From the NCBI GenBank assembly GCA_026004215.1, contig BPIR01000004.1, forward strand, positions 124,001-188,000: a stretch of DNA of 64,000 nucleotides, given 5' to 3'. This DNA comes from Candidatus Binatia bacterium. GTDB lineage: Bacteria > Desulfobacterota > Binatia > HRBIN30. The translations under genes and the position numbers were made by a program. This document shows positions 46,391 to 56,664 of the stretch, one piece after another (position 1 is the first letter of the stretch; every line of letters begins with the position of its first letter). Under the pieces are notes generated by a model. The model saw only the letters and a program-made list of their open reading frames with translations. It made no database searches and was not told the origin of the DNA.

Positions 46391-46473
46391 GGAATACCTT
46401 CCGGCTCTCTCTATCGGTGGAAAGCCCGCATTCCAACGATCCCTTGCCTCCGCGAAGCCGCCGAACTGCAAAA

Positions 46474-46618
46474 AAGTGGGTGTCCCGTATTGTTCCGTAT
46501 TGTTGTCTGCTGCTGTGTGGCCCGTGGGGAACTGGGTTATCGTAGCCTCCGTGGTTTGGCGGAGGACGTTGCTGGCTTGGAAAGGCCTTTGACGTGAGGA
46601 TGTGAAAAGTGGGTGTCC
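46474..46618. repeat. Cluster R5b: two GTGGGTGTCC cores (minus orientation)
   Basis: Exact cores start at 46474 and 46609, both preceded by AAAA. They face the R5 cores and sit less than 200 bases from the end of that cluster. Confidence 0.88.
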
Positions 46619-48928
46619 TGTTTTAGGCTTTTTTCGGAAGCAATTGTCGCCGGCATTTCCTTGACTCGGCACCGGGCTTCGAGGCGTATCCGATGAGTAA
46701 CCCGTTCCGGTCGGTGTCCTGTTTTGGTGATGGTCGTACCGATCCGTGTCGCCTACCGTTGCTTGCAGTTTTCGCGAATTGCGGTTCGGGCGCAAGGTGT
46801 GAACAAGACAATGGTGGCGGAGGGACGGGAAATCATTGAGGAGCTGCCTGTGCGCGGCGGGAAAGCTGCGTGTAACCTTGGGCATTTCGGGGGCCGCGGC
46901 ACGTGCGCGGATCCGGCGCTGGTCTTGCCATTGGTGTCGCTGGACACCGTGAGCCAGGGAAGCTCGGCCAGAGTGTGGCGCGGCGCGGCCGAGTAGGATC
47001 GCAAGAAGGTTGCAAGAGTCGCTGCTGAAGAGCGCCGCGCAGCGCGGGGGCATGGCTGGCACGGATTCGGGCAGAATTGAGTGCAAGGTTTTTCGAAAGG
47101 AAGTTCGCCTGCCGCAAGGGCCGCGGCGTTGTGCGCGGAGGAAAGCACGCCGGAGCGCGGCCCGGCAAGGCAAGATTGACAGTAACCCCTGCATCGTGCG
47201 CTCTACCTGTGATTGCTACCAGTTTGCCGGTGTTTTGGGACGAGCGCTTGGGACCAACTCTGCTGCAGCGGGGACGTGCTGCTCGGAATCGCAACTTCCT
47301 TCACCTGTGCAGCCACCGGTGGCACGTGCGTCAGGAGGCGCACATATGCATTCAGTTGCGGTGGAACCACCAGCCCCGGGCACGACGAGCATGCGACGAG
47401 CGTGGAGCGCTGCGGCAAGCGGGTCAGGTGCAGGAGTGGCCGGCATGATTGCTTTCCAGCCGGAAATCGCCCCCTCCGGGTTGGGGGACCACCTGCACTA
47501 GTCGCGCCCAGTGGACAGGCGCGATGCCGGCCGCCATTGGGGGAGAAGGCGCGTGGGCGGCTTTTGCTCGGCCCCCGAGCGCGCGAAGCTGGGCACCTGG
47601 TGCTGCTCTCCAAGGCCTCGGTTCGGTATTCCCTTGCGGCGAGTGCTACGCTGGCACGGCAGGGCTGGGGCTGGGGCTGGAAGAGCGCACCGGCCTTGAA
47701 TTCTCTCGAACAACGGCTCCCAGTGAATCTCTTGGGGCACTAAGAGCTACGGGCCGCGACCTTGGGTTCGAGGTATTATAGTTGCCGCTTCTCTCCCCGA
47801 GATGCTCTATCAGCACGCCGACTTTTTTGAGGGTCACCTCTCCCAGTGCAAAGAGAGGCCGGCCACGTAGATCGCTCGAGCCTCTCTGATCTTGCGCTCC
47901 CGTTGTCCGGTTGAACGCCGATGGGATGGATTGCAGCCTTCTATCGTGAGTGCGGACGTGCCGTTTGTGTGCCGTGTTCTCTTACGAGCGGACAGCTTTT
48001 TTCGTACGCTTCCCTAGCGAGCAATCCCGGCGTGGTGCAGGACGTTGCGGCCGTCAGAGCAAATCGTCACGGTCGACCCTGTCTCCGAGGCAATGGAGAA
48101 GACTCGGCGTGCGGTGACCATACGGGACATCCACGTTTCGCGGTCCAATGATGGACACCCACCATTTGTCGTCTGCCCGGCGGTTGCCAGTGCAAACATC
48201 ATGGACAGCCACGTTTTGTCGTCGGCCAGCCGCTCGGCGGTAAGGAATTCTCAGGGGCGTTGGCTTCTAGCTGGCAATGAAGTTCCAACGGCCATCGCGA
48301 AGAGCGGGCCAGGATGTTTGCGCTTCCAGGCGCCCGTACGGGACACCCACGTTTCGGACACATGATGACCCCGCGGTACGTTCGCCTTGGTCTCCTATGT
48401 CCGTCTGTCCTCAACTTAAACGGAGAGGGAATTGTTCCTCAGTTCGAGACCGCCCGAGGCTAGGCGGGGCTGTGAGGAGACGGCGGATGGCATGAGGGTG
48501 ACCTGGGTGGGCGTTTTACCCCGTGACGGCCTCTCCTCCACTCCGCTGGCAACGAGTGCGAACCCCGTTAGGCCGTTGAGAAATCAGGCTTGGGAGGCTG
48601 TACGCGACCAATGTAGAGGAGTTGATGGAGGAACAAGACTGAGGAAGGGTAAGGGCGTGGTTGGGGTAGGTGCCGAGCAGCGGTGCCGGGGCATATTTGG
48701 GCGGCAACGACCAAGCTAGCGCGCTCTTTCAGGGGCGCGTTTCGCCCGAAGCTGAACCGATTGTTGGAGCAACGAAGCTTAGATCGGCGTGATAGTAAAT
48801 AGTAAACTGTGTGCTCCGTACTCTGCGAGGACAGGGGCCACCGGAGTGTTTCACTGTAGTGTGCCTCCGCTGGCTGCTGGTGGGGTTTTCCGAGCGGCTG
48901 GGCGCATAGCGGGTCCGTTGCGTGTTGC
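46619..48928. other. Gene-free region with two GGACACCCAC cores (cluster R6, plus orientation)
   Basis: No gene or RNA is recognised in this 2.3 kb. Exact cores are at 48153 and 48341, with decayed copies GGACATCCAC near 48125 and GGACAGCCAC near 48204. CGAAAC or ACGTTT follows most of them. Open frames of 100-280 codons on both strands lack domains, ribosome-binding sites and protein-like composition. The sequence may include decayed genes too far gone to name. Confidence 0.5.
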
Positions 48929-49784
48929 GTGAGGCTGCGTAAAGAGCCTTTCGGTGGGGGAGTTTTGGGGGCGGGGTATGAGCGAGGAGGAGGCGCACTG
49001 TCTAGGCCGGACGCATATTTCTTGTGGGCCGCTGTCGAAGGTGTTCGTTGGGCTGTTCTGTGTGAAAATGGAAATGGCGCTCCAGAGCGGTGCTGTGGTG
49101 CGGGAAGGAGCTTGGGAGAGTTTTTGGGTAGTTGGCCCCGGAGGCCAGGCTGGAAATCCTTGGGGGGGAATTTGCGCTGGCTCGGTCGCAGGCGGAGAGG
49201 CAAGACGGCATTCAACTCGGAGTGGAAATCGCCCACCGATGCGGGCTTCCGCATTGGGCGCATAACGGGTGGATGCACGACTTGCGCTTAGAAGGCCGAG
49301 CGCGGGGTGGATTTGGAGAGCGCAGCGGCGGCGGAGATTCACGCCGCGGACGCTGCCGAGAGTGCCACGGTGCTGTGCACCGCCACGGTGGCGCAAAAGA
49401 GTTTGGGCGGGGCGGGCAGTGAGGGTACGTGGGAGGAGGTGGTCGCGGACAAGGGGTTGCACAAGGCAGAAACGATTGTGCTACGGGTGCAGAGATTGGC
49501 GCTCCACACGTGCATTGCCCGACCGGGGTGGAGGTGCAGGTCGTTGGCGGTGGGCGTTGCCGGACAAGCCGCAGGGCACGGAACGAGGCGATGTATCGCA
49601 AGCGCAAGCGAGCGCGCCAGACGGGGGCCGGATGCCCGGGCAGCTTCGCAGCGAGTAGCCGAGCGCAGCTTTGCCCACGTGTGCCAGAGTGGTGCCACCA
49701 GGTGGTTTTGGATTCGAGGTCAATGAGACAGGGCCAAACCTCGCAGCGACCATGCGGGCTTTGTTTGCTCTCGGCACGCTGTGA
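48929..49784 (+). pseudogene. Degraded IS1182-like transposase (3' part)
   Basis: A frame from 48929 to 49726 retains recognisable IS1182/DDE-type transposase sequence. The pieces are RRGKTAFNSEWKSPTD, then KAERGVDLESAAAAEI, then EEVVADKGLHKAETIVL (the ADKGYH catalytic region) and ERSFAHVCQSGATRWFWIRG. A TAG at 49289-49291 replaces the tyrosine of the usual AYKAE motif. After the TGA at 49726 the tail continues in another frame (NLAATMRALFALGTL, ending 49784). No N-terminal domain, start codon or terminal inverted repeats are recognised. It is an inactive relic, diagnosed from memory of the family rather than a search. Confidence 0.75.
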
Positions 49785-49986
49785 GCAATGCACGGGTTCG
49801 GGGGGCCGTCGCCGGCGGGTTTGCATCTCTAGCATCCCTTGTATTTCTGCTTCGCGGGGCGTTCAGGTCACAGCGGTGCTTACGCTCAATCTGAAGGGAT
49901 CGCGGTGAATCAACCCCCCACCAACTGAGCCCCCACGGGCTCTCATCAACCCCCGTCAGCCAACGTTCGACGGCCTTCTTTCTGAG

Positions 49987-50164
49987 GTGGGTGTCCTGTT
50001 TGTCCCCATTTGGTGTTTGCTGGTCTTCTTGAAGTGCCTGTCCGATTTGTGTCTTCGGCGGAGCGGTGCCGGTACCGTTTTCCCGGGCATCGTATTCGGC
50101 CCGGAGGGTTCGATGGCGCCTCGTTGCGTGGGTGTCCTGTTTGTTCTGCGTTGCGTGGGTGTCC
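49987..50164. repeat. Cluster R7: GTGGGTGTCC cores (minus orientation)
   Basis: Exact cores start at 49987, 50128 and 50155. The last two are 27 bases apart in a TGCGTGGGTGTCCTGTTTGTT duplication. In this cluster TGTTTG follows the core, a private flank. The cluster lies just upstream of the small membrane-protein gene at 50384. Confidence 0.9.
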
Positions 50165-50383
50165 TGTTTGTTCCTTTGCTGTTTCCCCTTTGTGTTCAAT
50201 GCGTTAGGTGACGTAAGGCTGTTCTGTGTGGTAGGCGGAATGTCGTGTTTCGATTTGCTGCCGACCTACAGGGGTTGTAGGTGCGAGGGACCTTCTTGGT
50301 CCGGAATACTGTCCTTGCAGCCCAGACGAGGGTCGGATATGGAAAGCCGCATATTGCCAGCTAGGTTTCAGGAGCCATTGGTC

Positions 50384-50827
50384 ATGAGCGAGAAGGCAAA
50401 CCAAGAAAGTGCCATTGGTACGATTATCGGGTGGGGAAGCTTGGGTATTTTTGCCCTGTGGTTCGCTTATCAAGTTGCTTCACCGTTGCTTGTGGGCGAG
50501 AAGTGGGCAGAAAAACAGAATGACGCCATTGAACTCGTGAAGAACAGTAAGCCCCTAGGCAACGAGACTTTGTATGATATGATCCGCGCGTACTCGCTGA
50601 AGGCGAAGGAGAACGACTTTTTCGTGGGCGAGTTCAGTTGGAGCGCCATTCAGAAGGATGGTCCCGAGTACGAGGTCACCTTACTTTGGACGGAGGGCGA
50701 CCAAAAAAAGGTTGCGCTTTGGCGCGTGAATTTGGAAAATAAAGAGGTTCGCCCTCAAGGCGAGGCAGCCAGTTTGCCTCAACGTCTTGCAGCGGGTCCC
50801 CCGAAGAAGGCGCCGGGTGGAAGCTGA
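50384..50827 (+). CDS. Small single-pass membrane protein of unknown function
   Basis: The 147-residue protein starts at ATG 50384, nine bases after AGGAG; ATG 50339 is an in-frame alternative. One hydrophobic segment lies near residues 13-33 (IIGWGSLGIFALWFAYQVA), preceded by a short polar N-terminus. The soluble part is Lys/Glu-rich with a beta-like core (FFVGEFSWSAIQKDGPEYEV, VTLLWTEGDQKKVALWRVN). Codon use and composition are protein-like, in contrast to the surrounding sequence. I recognise no family. It has no operon partner. Confidence 0.75.
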   Translation: MSEKANQESAIGTIIGWGSLGIFALWFAYQVASPLLVGEKWAEKQNDAIELVKNSKPLGNETLYDMIRAYSLKAKENDFFVGEFSWSAIQKDGPEYEVTLLWTEGDQKKVALWRVNLENKEVRPQGEAASLPQRLAAGPPKKAPGGS

Positions 50828-52297
50828 GCCCCGTCTGGTGGGCGACTGGCTAAAGAATGCTGGAGCGTCAGCGAATTTGGCCACAACGGCCCGAGACCAA
50901 CGTTAAGTTACCTGATCCGCGAGCCGCCCGGTACCTGCTCTGGGCTACCGGACTTTCGGGTTCGCGGTTCAAACCTTTCGTGGCAATTACTGCGCGCTAG
51001 GCTCGATCAACAGTTTTGCGACTCGCTAGCTGCTGGCGAGAGCATGTGGTAGGCGGTTGGGCAGCACCCCAGTAGCCTCTTGTACCGGTTTCCTGTTGCT
51101 GAGAAAATCGGACCTTCGTTGCCCAACTAACCTCTTGCCATCTCCCTCCGTGCCCACAGGCAGAACTGGGACACCCACTTTTTCACGGCGGAGTGAGACG
51201 TGCGAGATACGGATGCCCGCCTTCCACGGGGCTTTTTTACAACTGCGAGACCATACCGCATACCAATGCGAAAGAGTGCGAAGTGGTGAAACAGGACACC
51301 CACTTTTTCTGGTGGTGAAACAGGACACCCACTTTTTCTGGGGCAACTCGCTGGCAGTGGGACCACGTGGTTTGATCAAAGTATGAGGAGACGGATCAAC
51401 GGGCACGAGTAGTTCAGCGGGTAGTTTTTTAAGAGCTTCTATACGGCCTGAATGAGCCGTTTCTTTCGGATTCCGTGACAATTGAAGTCCGTTTTCCTTG
51501 GTCGTGCTTGTTCTTTGCACGTGGCCGGGTGTACTCTGGGAGAACAACCCGTCATAGTACCGATGCGAGAGGTTAGGAGGTCTCTCATGCCCTGAGGCGG
51601 CCTACTCCCGCTCTGAGAAATTCTGGCTCTGGAATTATCTTGCTTATGTTTCCCGTGTACGGGCAGGGCGACTTTCGGGAACGTAGGTCGCGGGTGGATG
51701 TGTTTTGGACACCTTGAGAGGCGAGAGGTGGAGGAGGCAAGTGGCGGCTTACAGGCCGGGGAGACGGTGTTTTCTCCAGCTAGTGATAAGGCGAGATGCG
51801 AGGAAGAGTTCCTCTGCCGTCCCTGATTTGCTTACGGCCCCCCTCTAGCGGGACCGATGAGTTGCTTGAAGGGGTGGAGGGTTCATGATGTTTCACTGGA
51901 ACAAACTCGAGCTGTTTTTAGGTGGTAACAACGCGCGGGCCGACCCGCGTGCGGGTTCGAGTAAGAACATTACAAGTTAAGCGGGTTGATTTCCTTTGGC
52001 GACAGTCACGGCGTAACTGCCAAAGGGCTGAGGGATTTGGTCGCTCTTTACATGTTTCATGGGTCTGCAAGGGTTTAGGTCGTTGATTCGATAAGCCATG
52101 CAGGGCGGAAAAAAGCGAGAGGGGGCAGGAAATGTTTTAAGGATGAAGGGAGACGGCCAATCTCCGATGGGTTTAACCTGGCCTTTGGGCTGGGTGAGTT
52201 TCGGACACGTTCCTGCATGCGTCCACGACATATTTGGTGCCGAGTCTTCCTGAACGCCGAGTACGGCGATCGCGGCTTGTAATAAAGGGTGATCGCG
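50828..52297. other. Gene-poor gap containing cluster R8 and a possible tiny ORF
   Basis: Three GGACACCCAC cores in plus orientation start at 51169, 51294 and 51323, the last two in a tandem GGTGGTGAAACAGGACACCC duplication. Apart from these and the short ORF listed at 51885 I see no gene, RNA or clear terminator. The last bases hold the ribosome-binding site (AAAGGGTG) for the gene at 52298. Confidence 0.6.
51885..51980 (+). CDS. Possible 31-residue small ORF
   Basis: ATGATG is preceded at good distance by GGTGGAGG, and a 31-codon frame ends in TAA (begins MMFHWNKLELFLGG, then an Arg/Asp/Ser tail). It is too short to assess by composition and has no recognised relative. I list it only because of the strong ribosome-binding site in an otherwise empty gap. 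Confidence 0.25.
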   Translation: MMFHWNKLELFLGGNNARADPRAGSSKNITS

Positions 52298-54118
52298 ATG
52301 TCATTCGTAGGTCGACTGCCACTCGCCGGGGTGCGAGTTTTGGAATGGGGTGGCTACGAGGCAGCCGTGGCAGGGCGCGTGTTGGCCGGTTTAGGAGCCG
52401 CCGTTTGGATGGTCGAGGAGAGTACAGGACACCCACTTAGGCACGTTGGCCCGTGCGCGGCTGGTGCCGCGCGCGATACCGGGGGGCTAGCGTTTTCCTT
52501 TTGGGGCGTGGGTAAATCCGCGCTTGCTTTGCCCAGGAACGACGCAGAACTCGTACCGTGGCTGAGGGCAAATTGGTCATCAGTTGATGGTCTAATTACT
52601 TCAGCCGGCCCGCACTTTGGGACTACCCATAAGCGCCTTGTGGAAGACATGGTCGCTAAGAGCGTGCGTCACTTTTGGGTTCATATTGATACTACCCGGA
52701 TGTCATCGTTACCTTGCGAAGTCGCTATCGGTGCCAATGGCCTTGGGGAGCGGACCTTATCTGCATTGAGGTTTATCTTGGGGGTTCGCGCTGCGGCTAG
52801 CTGCGTTGCCGGACTGTTGAGCGAGGCAGGATATTTCGAAGAATTGCGAGCTCAGGACTTTGTACAAGAGCTCACGGACTTAATTGGTTCCTTGACTGGC
52901 TCAGGAGGTCATTACTGGGATAAAGGGTTTCAATGCTTGCCTACGCGTGATGGGTGGGTCAACGCTTCCATACTAGGAAACTGGGATTCCCTTGCGTATG
53001 CGCTTTACGAAGCCGGCGCCGGCGCATGGATCGTCGCCGAAAGTTTGCGGGACGTGTACACGCGCTATTCGCGGGCCGACGCCATTTTTGACCTTCTGCG
53101 CACCTGGTGTCAGCCTTGGCGGGCTGTTCCGCTCACGCGGTGGGCGCAAGTGCGGCGCATTCCGTTTGCTGCCGTGCGGTGCCCCACAAAATTGTCCACG
53201 GATCCGCAGTTGCGGGCTCGACGTTTTTTCTTCGACTGTTCTTCACTGACTCTCGGGTCGGTACTTAGGTATCCCCGTTTGCCCATAGTCTTTTCTCGGG
53301 CTGCTCACCCAGAATTGGCGCCAGTGCCTGAGTTGCCTTCCGCACAGTTTATCGCCCAGGGTCAAGCTAGCCTCCCTGAATGCACCGATCATCGGGGTGC
53401 GTCGGGTGCGGCCCTCCAGGGGGTCAAGGTCGTTGATTTTACGCATGCGCTCTCCGGGCCACTCATGACTTCGTGGCTAGTCGGGTACGGCGCGGAGGTC
53501 GTCAAGGTGGATCCGCCTGGGTTGGCGCGAACGAGGCAAGTTCACGGGGAGATCTTTTCGGCGCTGCGGAGAGGGAAGGCTACCATCGAGGCTTCTCCCG
53601 AAGCGGACTCGGGGCGAGCAAAAGTGTTGGACTTAATCAGTAACGCCGATTTACTTGCGGACAACCTCAGTGCGCGGGTCATGCCCAACTGGGGCTTGTC
53701 GTACCGATTTCTGAAAAATCTTAACCCGAGGCTGGTCCAAGTACGTATGACGGCTTTTGGGCTGACAGGACCATTGCGGCACTGGATAGCATATGCCCCA
53801 ACACTTCACGCATGGTCTGGTCATACCTGGCTTTTCGGGCGGCGGGCCAATGGTTCGTCGCGCGGTGAGGGATGGCCGATACCGTTTGCGGATCTGCTTG
53901 GCGCTGCGTTTGGACTGCTTGGTAGCCTTGCAGGCTTGTTTTACACGCGGCGCGCGGGTGCCGGGACGTTGGTGGACGTGAGTCAGTACGAATGTGCTGT
54001 TTTCGGTTTGGGGCCTATTGGGATGGTGGTCGCCAACCCTGACCTCTGGCCGCAATGTTTTCGCGCAATCCGAGATGGGACGTTTCGAGGTAACATCTTG
54101 TGGGGAGTTCAGGAGTAG
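52298..54118 (+). CDS. Tandem CaiB/BaiF-type CoA-transferase-like protein
   Basis: Class III CoA-transferases of this family move CoA between acids and are normally about 400 residues. This 606-residue protein contains two family starts in tandem. The first is LAGVRVLEWGGYEAAVAGRV near residue 7, followed by a diverged domain. The second is LQGVKVVDFTHALSGPLMTS near residue 370 with GAEVVKVDPPG. The second copy keeps the region of the catalytic aspartate (FADLLGAAFGLLGSLAGLFY) but stops after about 240 residues, so its C-terminal part is missing. A GGACACCCAC match lies in codons for STGHPLRH, where the family normally has GGDPLR-like sequence. Start is ATG 52298; GTG 52289 is possible. Substrate unknown. 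Confidence 0.82.
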   Translation: MSFVGRLPLAGVRVLEWGGYEAAVAGRVLAGLGAAVWMVEESTGHPLRHVGPCAAGAARDTGGLAFSFWGVGKSALALPRNDAELVPWLRANWSSVDGLITSAGPHFGTTHKRLVEDMVAKSVRHFWVHIDTTRMSSLPCEVAIGANGLGERTLSALRFILGVRAAASCVAGLLSEAGYFEELRAQDFVQELTDLIGSLTGSGGHYWDKGFQCLPTRDGWVNASILGNWDSLAYALYEAGAGAWIVAESLRDVYTRYSRADAIFDLLRTWCQPWRAVPLTRWAQVRRIPFAAVRCPTKLSTDPQLRARRFFFDCSSLTLGSVLRYPRLPIVFSRAAHPELAPVPELPSAQFIAQGQASLPECTDHRGASGAALQGVKVVDFTHALSGPLMTSWLVGYGAEVVKVDPPGLARTRQVHGEIFSALRRGKATIEASPEADSGRAKVLDLISNADLLADNLSARVMPNWGLSYRFLKNLNPRLVQVRMTAFGLTGPLRHWIAYAPTLHAWSGHTWLFGRRANGSSRGEGWPIPFADLLGAAFGLLGSLAGLFYTRRAGAGTLVDVSQYECAVFGLGPIGMVVANPDLWPQCFRAIRDGTFRGNILWGVQE

Positions 54119-54162
54119 AGGGAGACTGCCCAAACTTCAGGGCGGGCGCGTATCAGCATCCG

Positions 54163-54238
54163 GGACACCCACTTTTTTCCAGCATCCAGTATCAGCATCC
54201 GGGACACCCACTTTTTTTCCAGCATCCAGGACACCCAC
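54163..54238. repeat. Cluster R9: three GGACACCCAC cores (plus orientation)
   Basis: Exact cores start at 54163, 54202 and 54229, separated by private AGCATCCAG(TATC) spacers; a GGACACCCGC variant follows near 54304. GGGACAGTCA, possibly a decayed core, occurs near 54268 and 54349. Confidence 0.92.
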
Positions 54239-55662
54239 TTTTTCGCGGTCATGTGTAGTGCAGCGGTGGGACAGTCATTCCCACGGGTATTCCGTGCGTC
54301 CCTGGGACACCCGCTTTTGCGAGGTATTTTGCCGCGACTGCGCGATAAGGAATTCCTGGGACAGTCACCGTTTTTGCGAGTCTTTTGCGGCCCCTGTTTT
54401 TGCGAGTCTTTTCCGGTACCCGTGCGATTACCGCGTCGGGATCGCAGCCTCGTGGGACAGTAGTAGAGAGGACCGTCGAAAACCTCGCGCTATTTACGGG
54501 GAAATTTGGGCGACGGGAAAACGTGCGCCTTACGCACATTAAGTTTCGCTTGTACGCCGGACCGCTTTGGAGACCTTCGGGTCCTTATCCTGGATCCGCG
54601 GGCCCCCCGGTTTGGAAAGCAATGCGGTCATTTGACCAAAACAGGACTCTCTAGACGGAGGGGGGAGGCTCGCGAATTAGCTGTGAAGTAACGGCCGGCA
54701 AAAGCTTGGTTCAGGGAGGTCCGGATTACAATCGTCGTGCCGTCCTTGTGGCCTGCTCGTCGGCTCTTAGCTTTGGAATTGTCTTTAGTGGCTCGCTTTG
54801 CCGCCTCGTAGAGACTTCGTCGATTGGTTCAGAGCCGCATCTTCTAATCAATGTGGAGCCGGTGGCATCTAGCCACCGGCAGTAGCTTTTCGCGTGACCG
54901 GATGCGCTGTGGAGCCGGATCTCCAAGTGGCGCGTTCAGTTTTTCCGTCAGTGAAAGGATGCGAGCGTTGGGGTTTCGCCCGTTAACAAGTACTTGGTAA
55001 CAACAGCTTGCCGCCATACGCCCTGGATGGCGCTGTGACCTTGGAGGCGCCAAGTGATCGAGATCCACGCTGTTCGGGCTGTCCTCTAAGAGCGAGGGAG
55101 GATCTTAGGCTCTGCAGTACCTTCTTCCTTTGTGGGTGTCCGTAATCGAGTGTTGGTCCAGTGCGTTCTCTTTTCGTGAGTATCTCCAATGTAGTGCGCA
55201 TTTTCGTGGGGGTCCGTAATTAGTTCCGTGGGTGTCCCTAATTGGTTTCCCTAATTGGTTGCCTAATTGGTTGGTTTCGTTCATCGGTTTGAGGATGTTT
55301 GGCATTCGGCGCAATGCGCGGTGCCTTTGAGTTGAACTCGGAGCGACGGAGCACGCCCGCCTCTGTGCCTCCGTAGCATGTTTGCGCCATCAGCGCGGGG
55401 AAGAAAGGACTTCGCGGGTTCTGGTCCAACGCCCAGTTGGGTCGATGTTGGTGTCCAAGTTCAAGCAAGTCTCAGGTCACATTGCCTGCAGTAGCCGCTC
55501 TGGGCGAACCTCGATCGAAATCGTCGAAATGTGTGTGCTCGGCTTTGCTCTTAGGCATTCAAGCGAAAGCACCAGTAGCTATGCTGGTGCCTTGTGGCCC
55601 CTGGCACGTGATCCCGCCGTGCCGTTGTGATGGACGGCAGTAGGTGCTGCGGGAAGTGGCCT
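54239..55662. other. Gene-free gap with a short tandem repeat and cluster R10
   Basis: TTTTTGCGAGTCTTTT occurs at 54371 and again at 54397. Cluster R10 has two minus-orientation GTGGGTGTCC cores at 55132 and 55228, next to TAATTGGTT/CCTAATTGG units. A hairpin GCACCAG-CTGGTGC lies at 55569-55590; from its internal GTAG to the CTTGTGG at 55591 it resembles a decayed REP, 73-88 bases from the RAYT stop codon. No gene is supported. Confidence 0.6.
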
Positions 55663-56664
55663 TCATGCGGCCTTTCGGTAGAGCGCCTGTGCAGCTCGAC
55701 TCCCGTGGCATCGCCGCTGCCCTAACCGCTGGCAATTCGCTAGCAGGCGATCCACGTGTCCTGCCCACGTAGGAAAGGTCCGGCCGAAGTTTTGTACTGC
55801 GTCCGCGAACCGCTCGGGATGCAGCCCCAAGCGCTCTAAGGCCGCCACCGCCGCCCATCGCGTACCCTGTTCCTCTGATCGCCCCTGCAATGCTTCCGCG
55901 CAGGTTTCGAGCAGTTCGACGTACGATTGAAAGTCAATTGGGATGGGGCGGGCCGACTCGCCGTCGTGCTCCGAGACCATAGGGGGTTGATGGGCACTGG
56001 CGGAGTCACCGAAGCCGACAAGCCATTGCTCAACGCTGGTGCTCGAGCGGCGTTTCTGTTTCAGCCGTTCCCCGATGGAACTGAAAGAAGAGCTAGATAG
56101 CGATCGTGACAAGCCAGCTTTGACCTCGTTTAAATCGACGTAGCACATACAAGTGACCAGTGCTGCATCGTCAAGTAAAGCTTGGCTGTGGTATCTCCCC
56201 TCCCAAAAGCGGCCAGTGCAGCCGTCTTCACGGTTTGCACGCCTGGCGATAGCCTCGTTTAAGCACCTCATAAACCAACTTAAGCTGCACAAACGGTGTC
56301 GCCATTTTGCTGCCAGGTCTCGCTGGACCTCGGGAGGCATTTGTCTGGCTCGCTCGGCGCTGCGCGGAAAAACTTGCCCCCAGCGATCAAAGACTTCGTT
56401 GTCACTCCATTTGAGGGCGCGTCCGCAATCAATCGCCACCACCAAATGATAATGGTTTGTCATGATGGCGTAGGCGTGGACGTTCATCGCAAATACTCTG
56501 GATAAGAAGCGGATTTTGTCTACCAGCCATTGCCTTCGATGGTTCAAGTTTTTGCCGCTTGAACGGTCCCTTCCACATAGATGGGCTCGCCGCACGCAAC
56601 GGCTGGTGACGTGATAATAAGGGGTGACCTGGGGGTTAACAATTTGAAACCGGGGCCTTGCCAT
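55663..56664 (-). CDS. REP-associated tyrosine transposase (RAYT, Y1/TnpA-REP family)
   Basis: RAYTs are single-copy relatives of IS200/IS605 transposases thought to spread REP hairpins. The 333-residue protein starts at ATG 56664 with the family opening MARPRFQIVNPQVTPYYHVT. The metal-binding HxH lies at H71-H73 (NHYHLVVAI). GRFWEGRYHSQALLDD and the catalytic tyrosine Y175 in CYVDLNEVKAGL follow; the usual NPV is NEV here. A C-terminal extension of about 140 residues is less conserved. All key residues are present, so it may be active. It has no partner gene, lies between clusters R10 and R11, and the window contains matching GTAG-hairpin REPs. Confidence 0.92.
   Translation of the reverse strand: MARPRFQIVNPQVTPYYHVTSRCVRRAHLCGRDRSSGKNLNHRRQWLVDKIRFLSRVFAMNVHAYAIMTNHYHLVVAIDCGRALKWSDNEVFDRWGQVFPRSAERARQMPPEVQRDLAAKWRHRLCSLSWFMRCLNEAIARRANREDGCTGRFWEGRYHSQALLDDAALVTCMCYVDLNEVKAGLSRSLSSSSFSSIGERLKQKRRSSTSVEQWLVGFGDSASAHQPPMVSEHDGESARPIPIDFQSYVELLETCAEALQGRSEEQGTRWAAVAALERLGLHPERFADAVQNFGRTFPTWAGHVDRLLANCQRLGQRRCHGSRAAQALYRKAA

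Noticed and set aside
46346..47194. Minus-strand 282-codon frame as a gene
   Set aside because: Composition is Arg/Pro/Ser-rich, part of it is repeat core translation, and there is no ribosome-binding site or recognisable domain.
52427..52436. GGACACCCAC inside the CaiB-type gene as evidence that repeats insert into genes
   Set aside because: The codons give STGHPLRH at a position where the family normally has GGDPLRR-like sequence, and there is no T-run, spacer or second core, so it is most likely coincidence.
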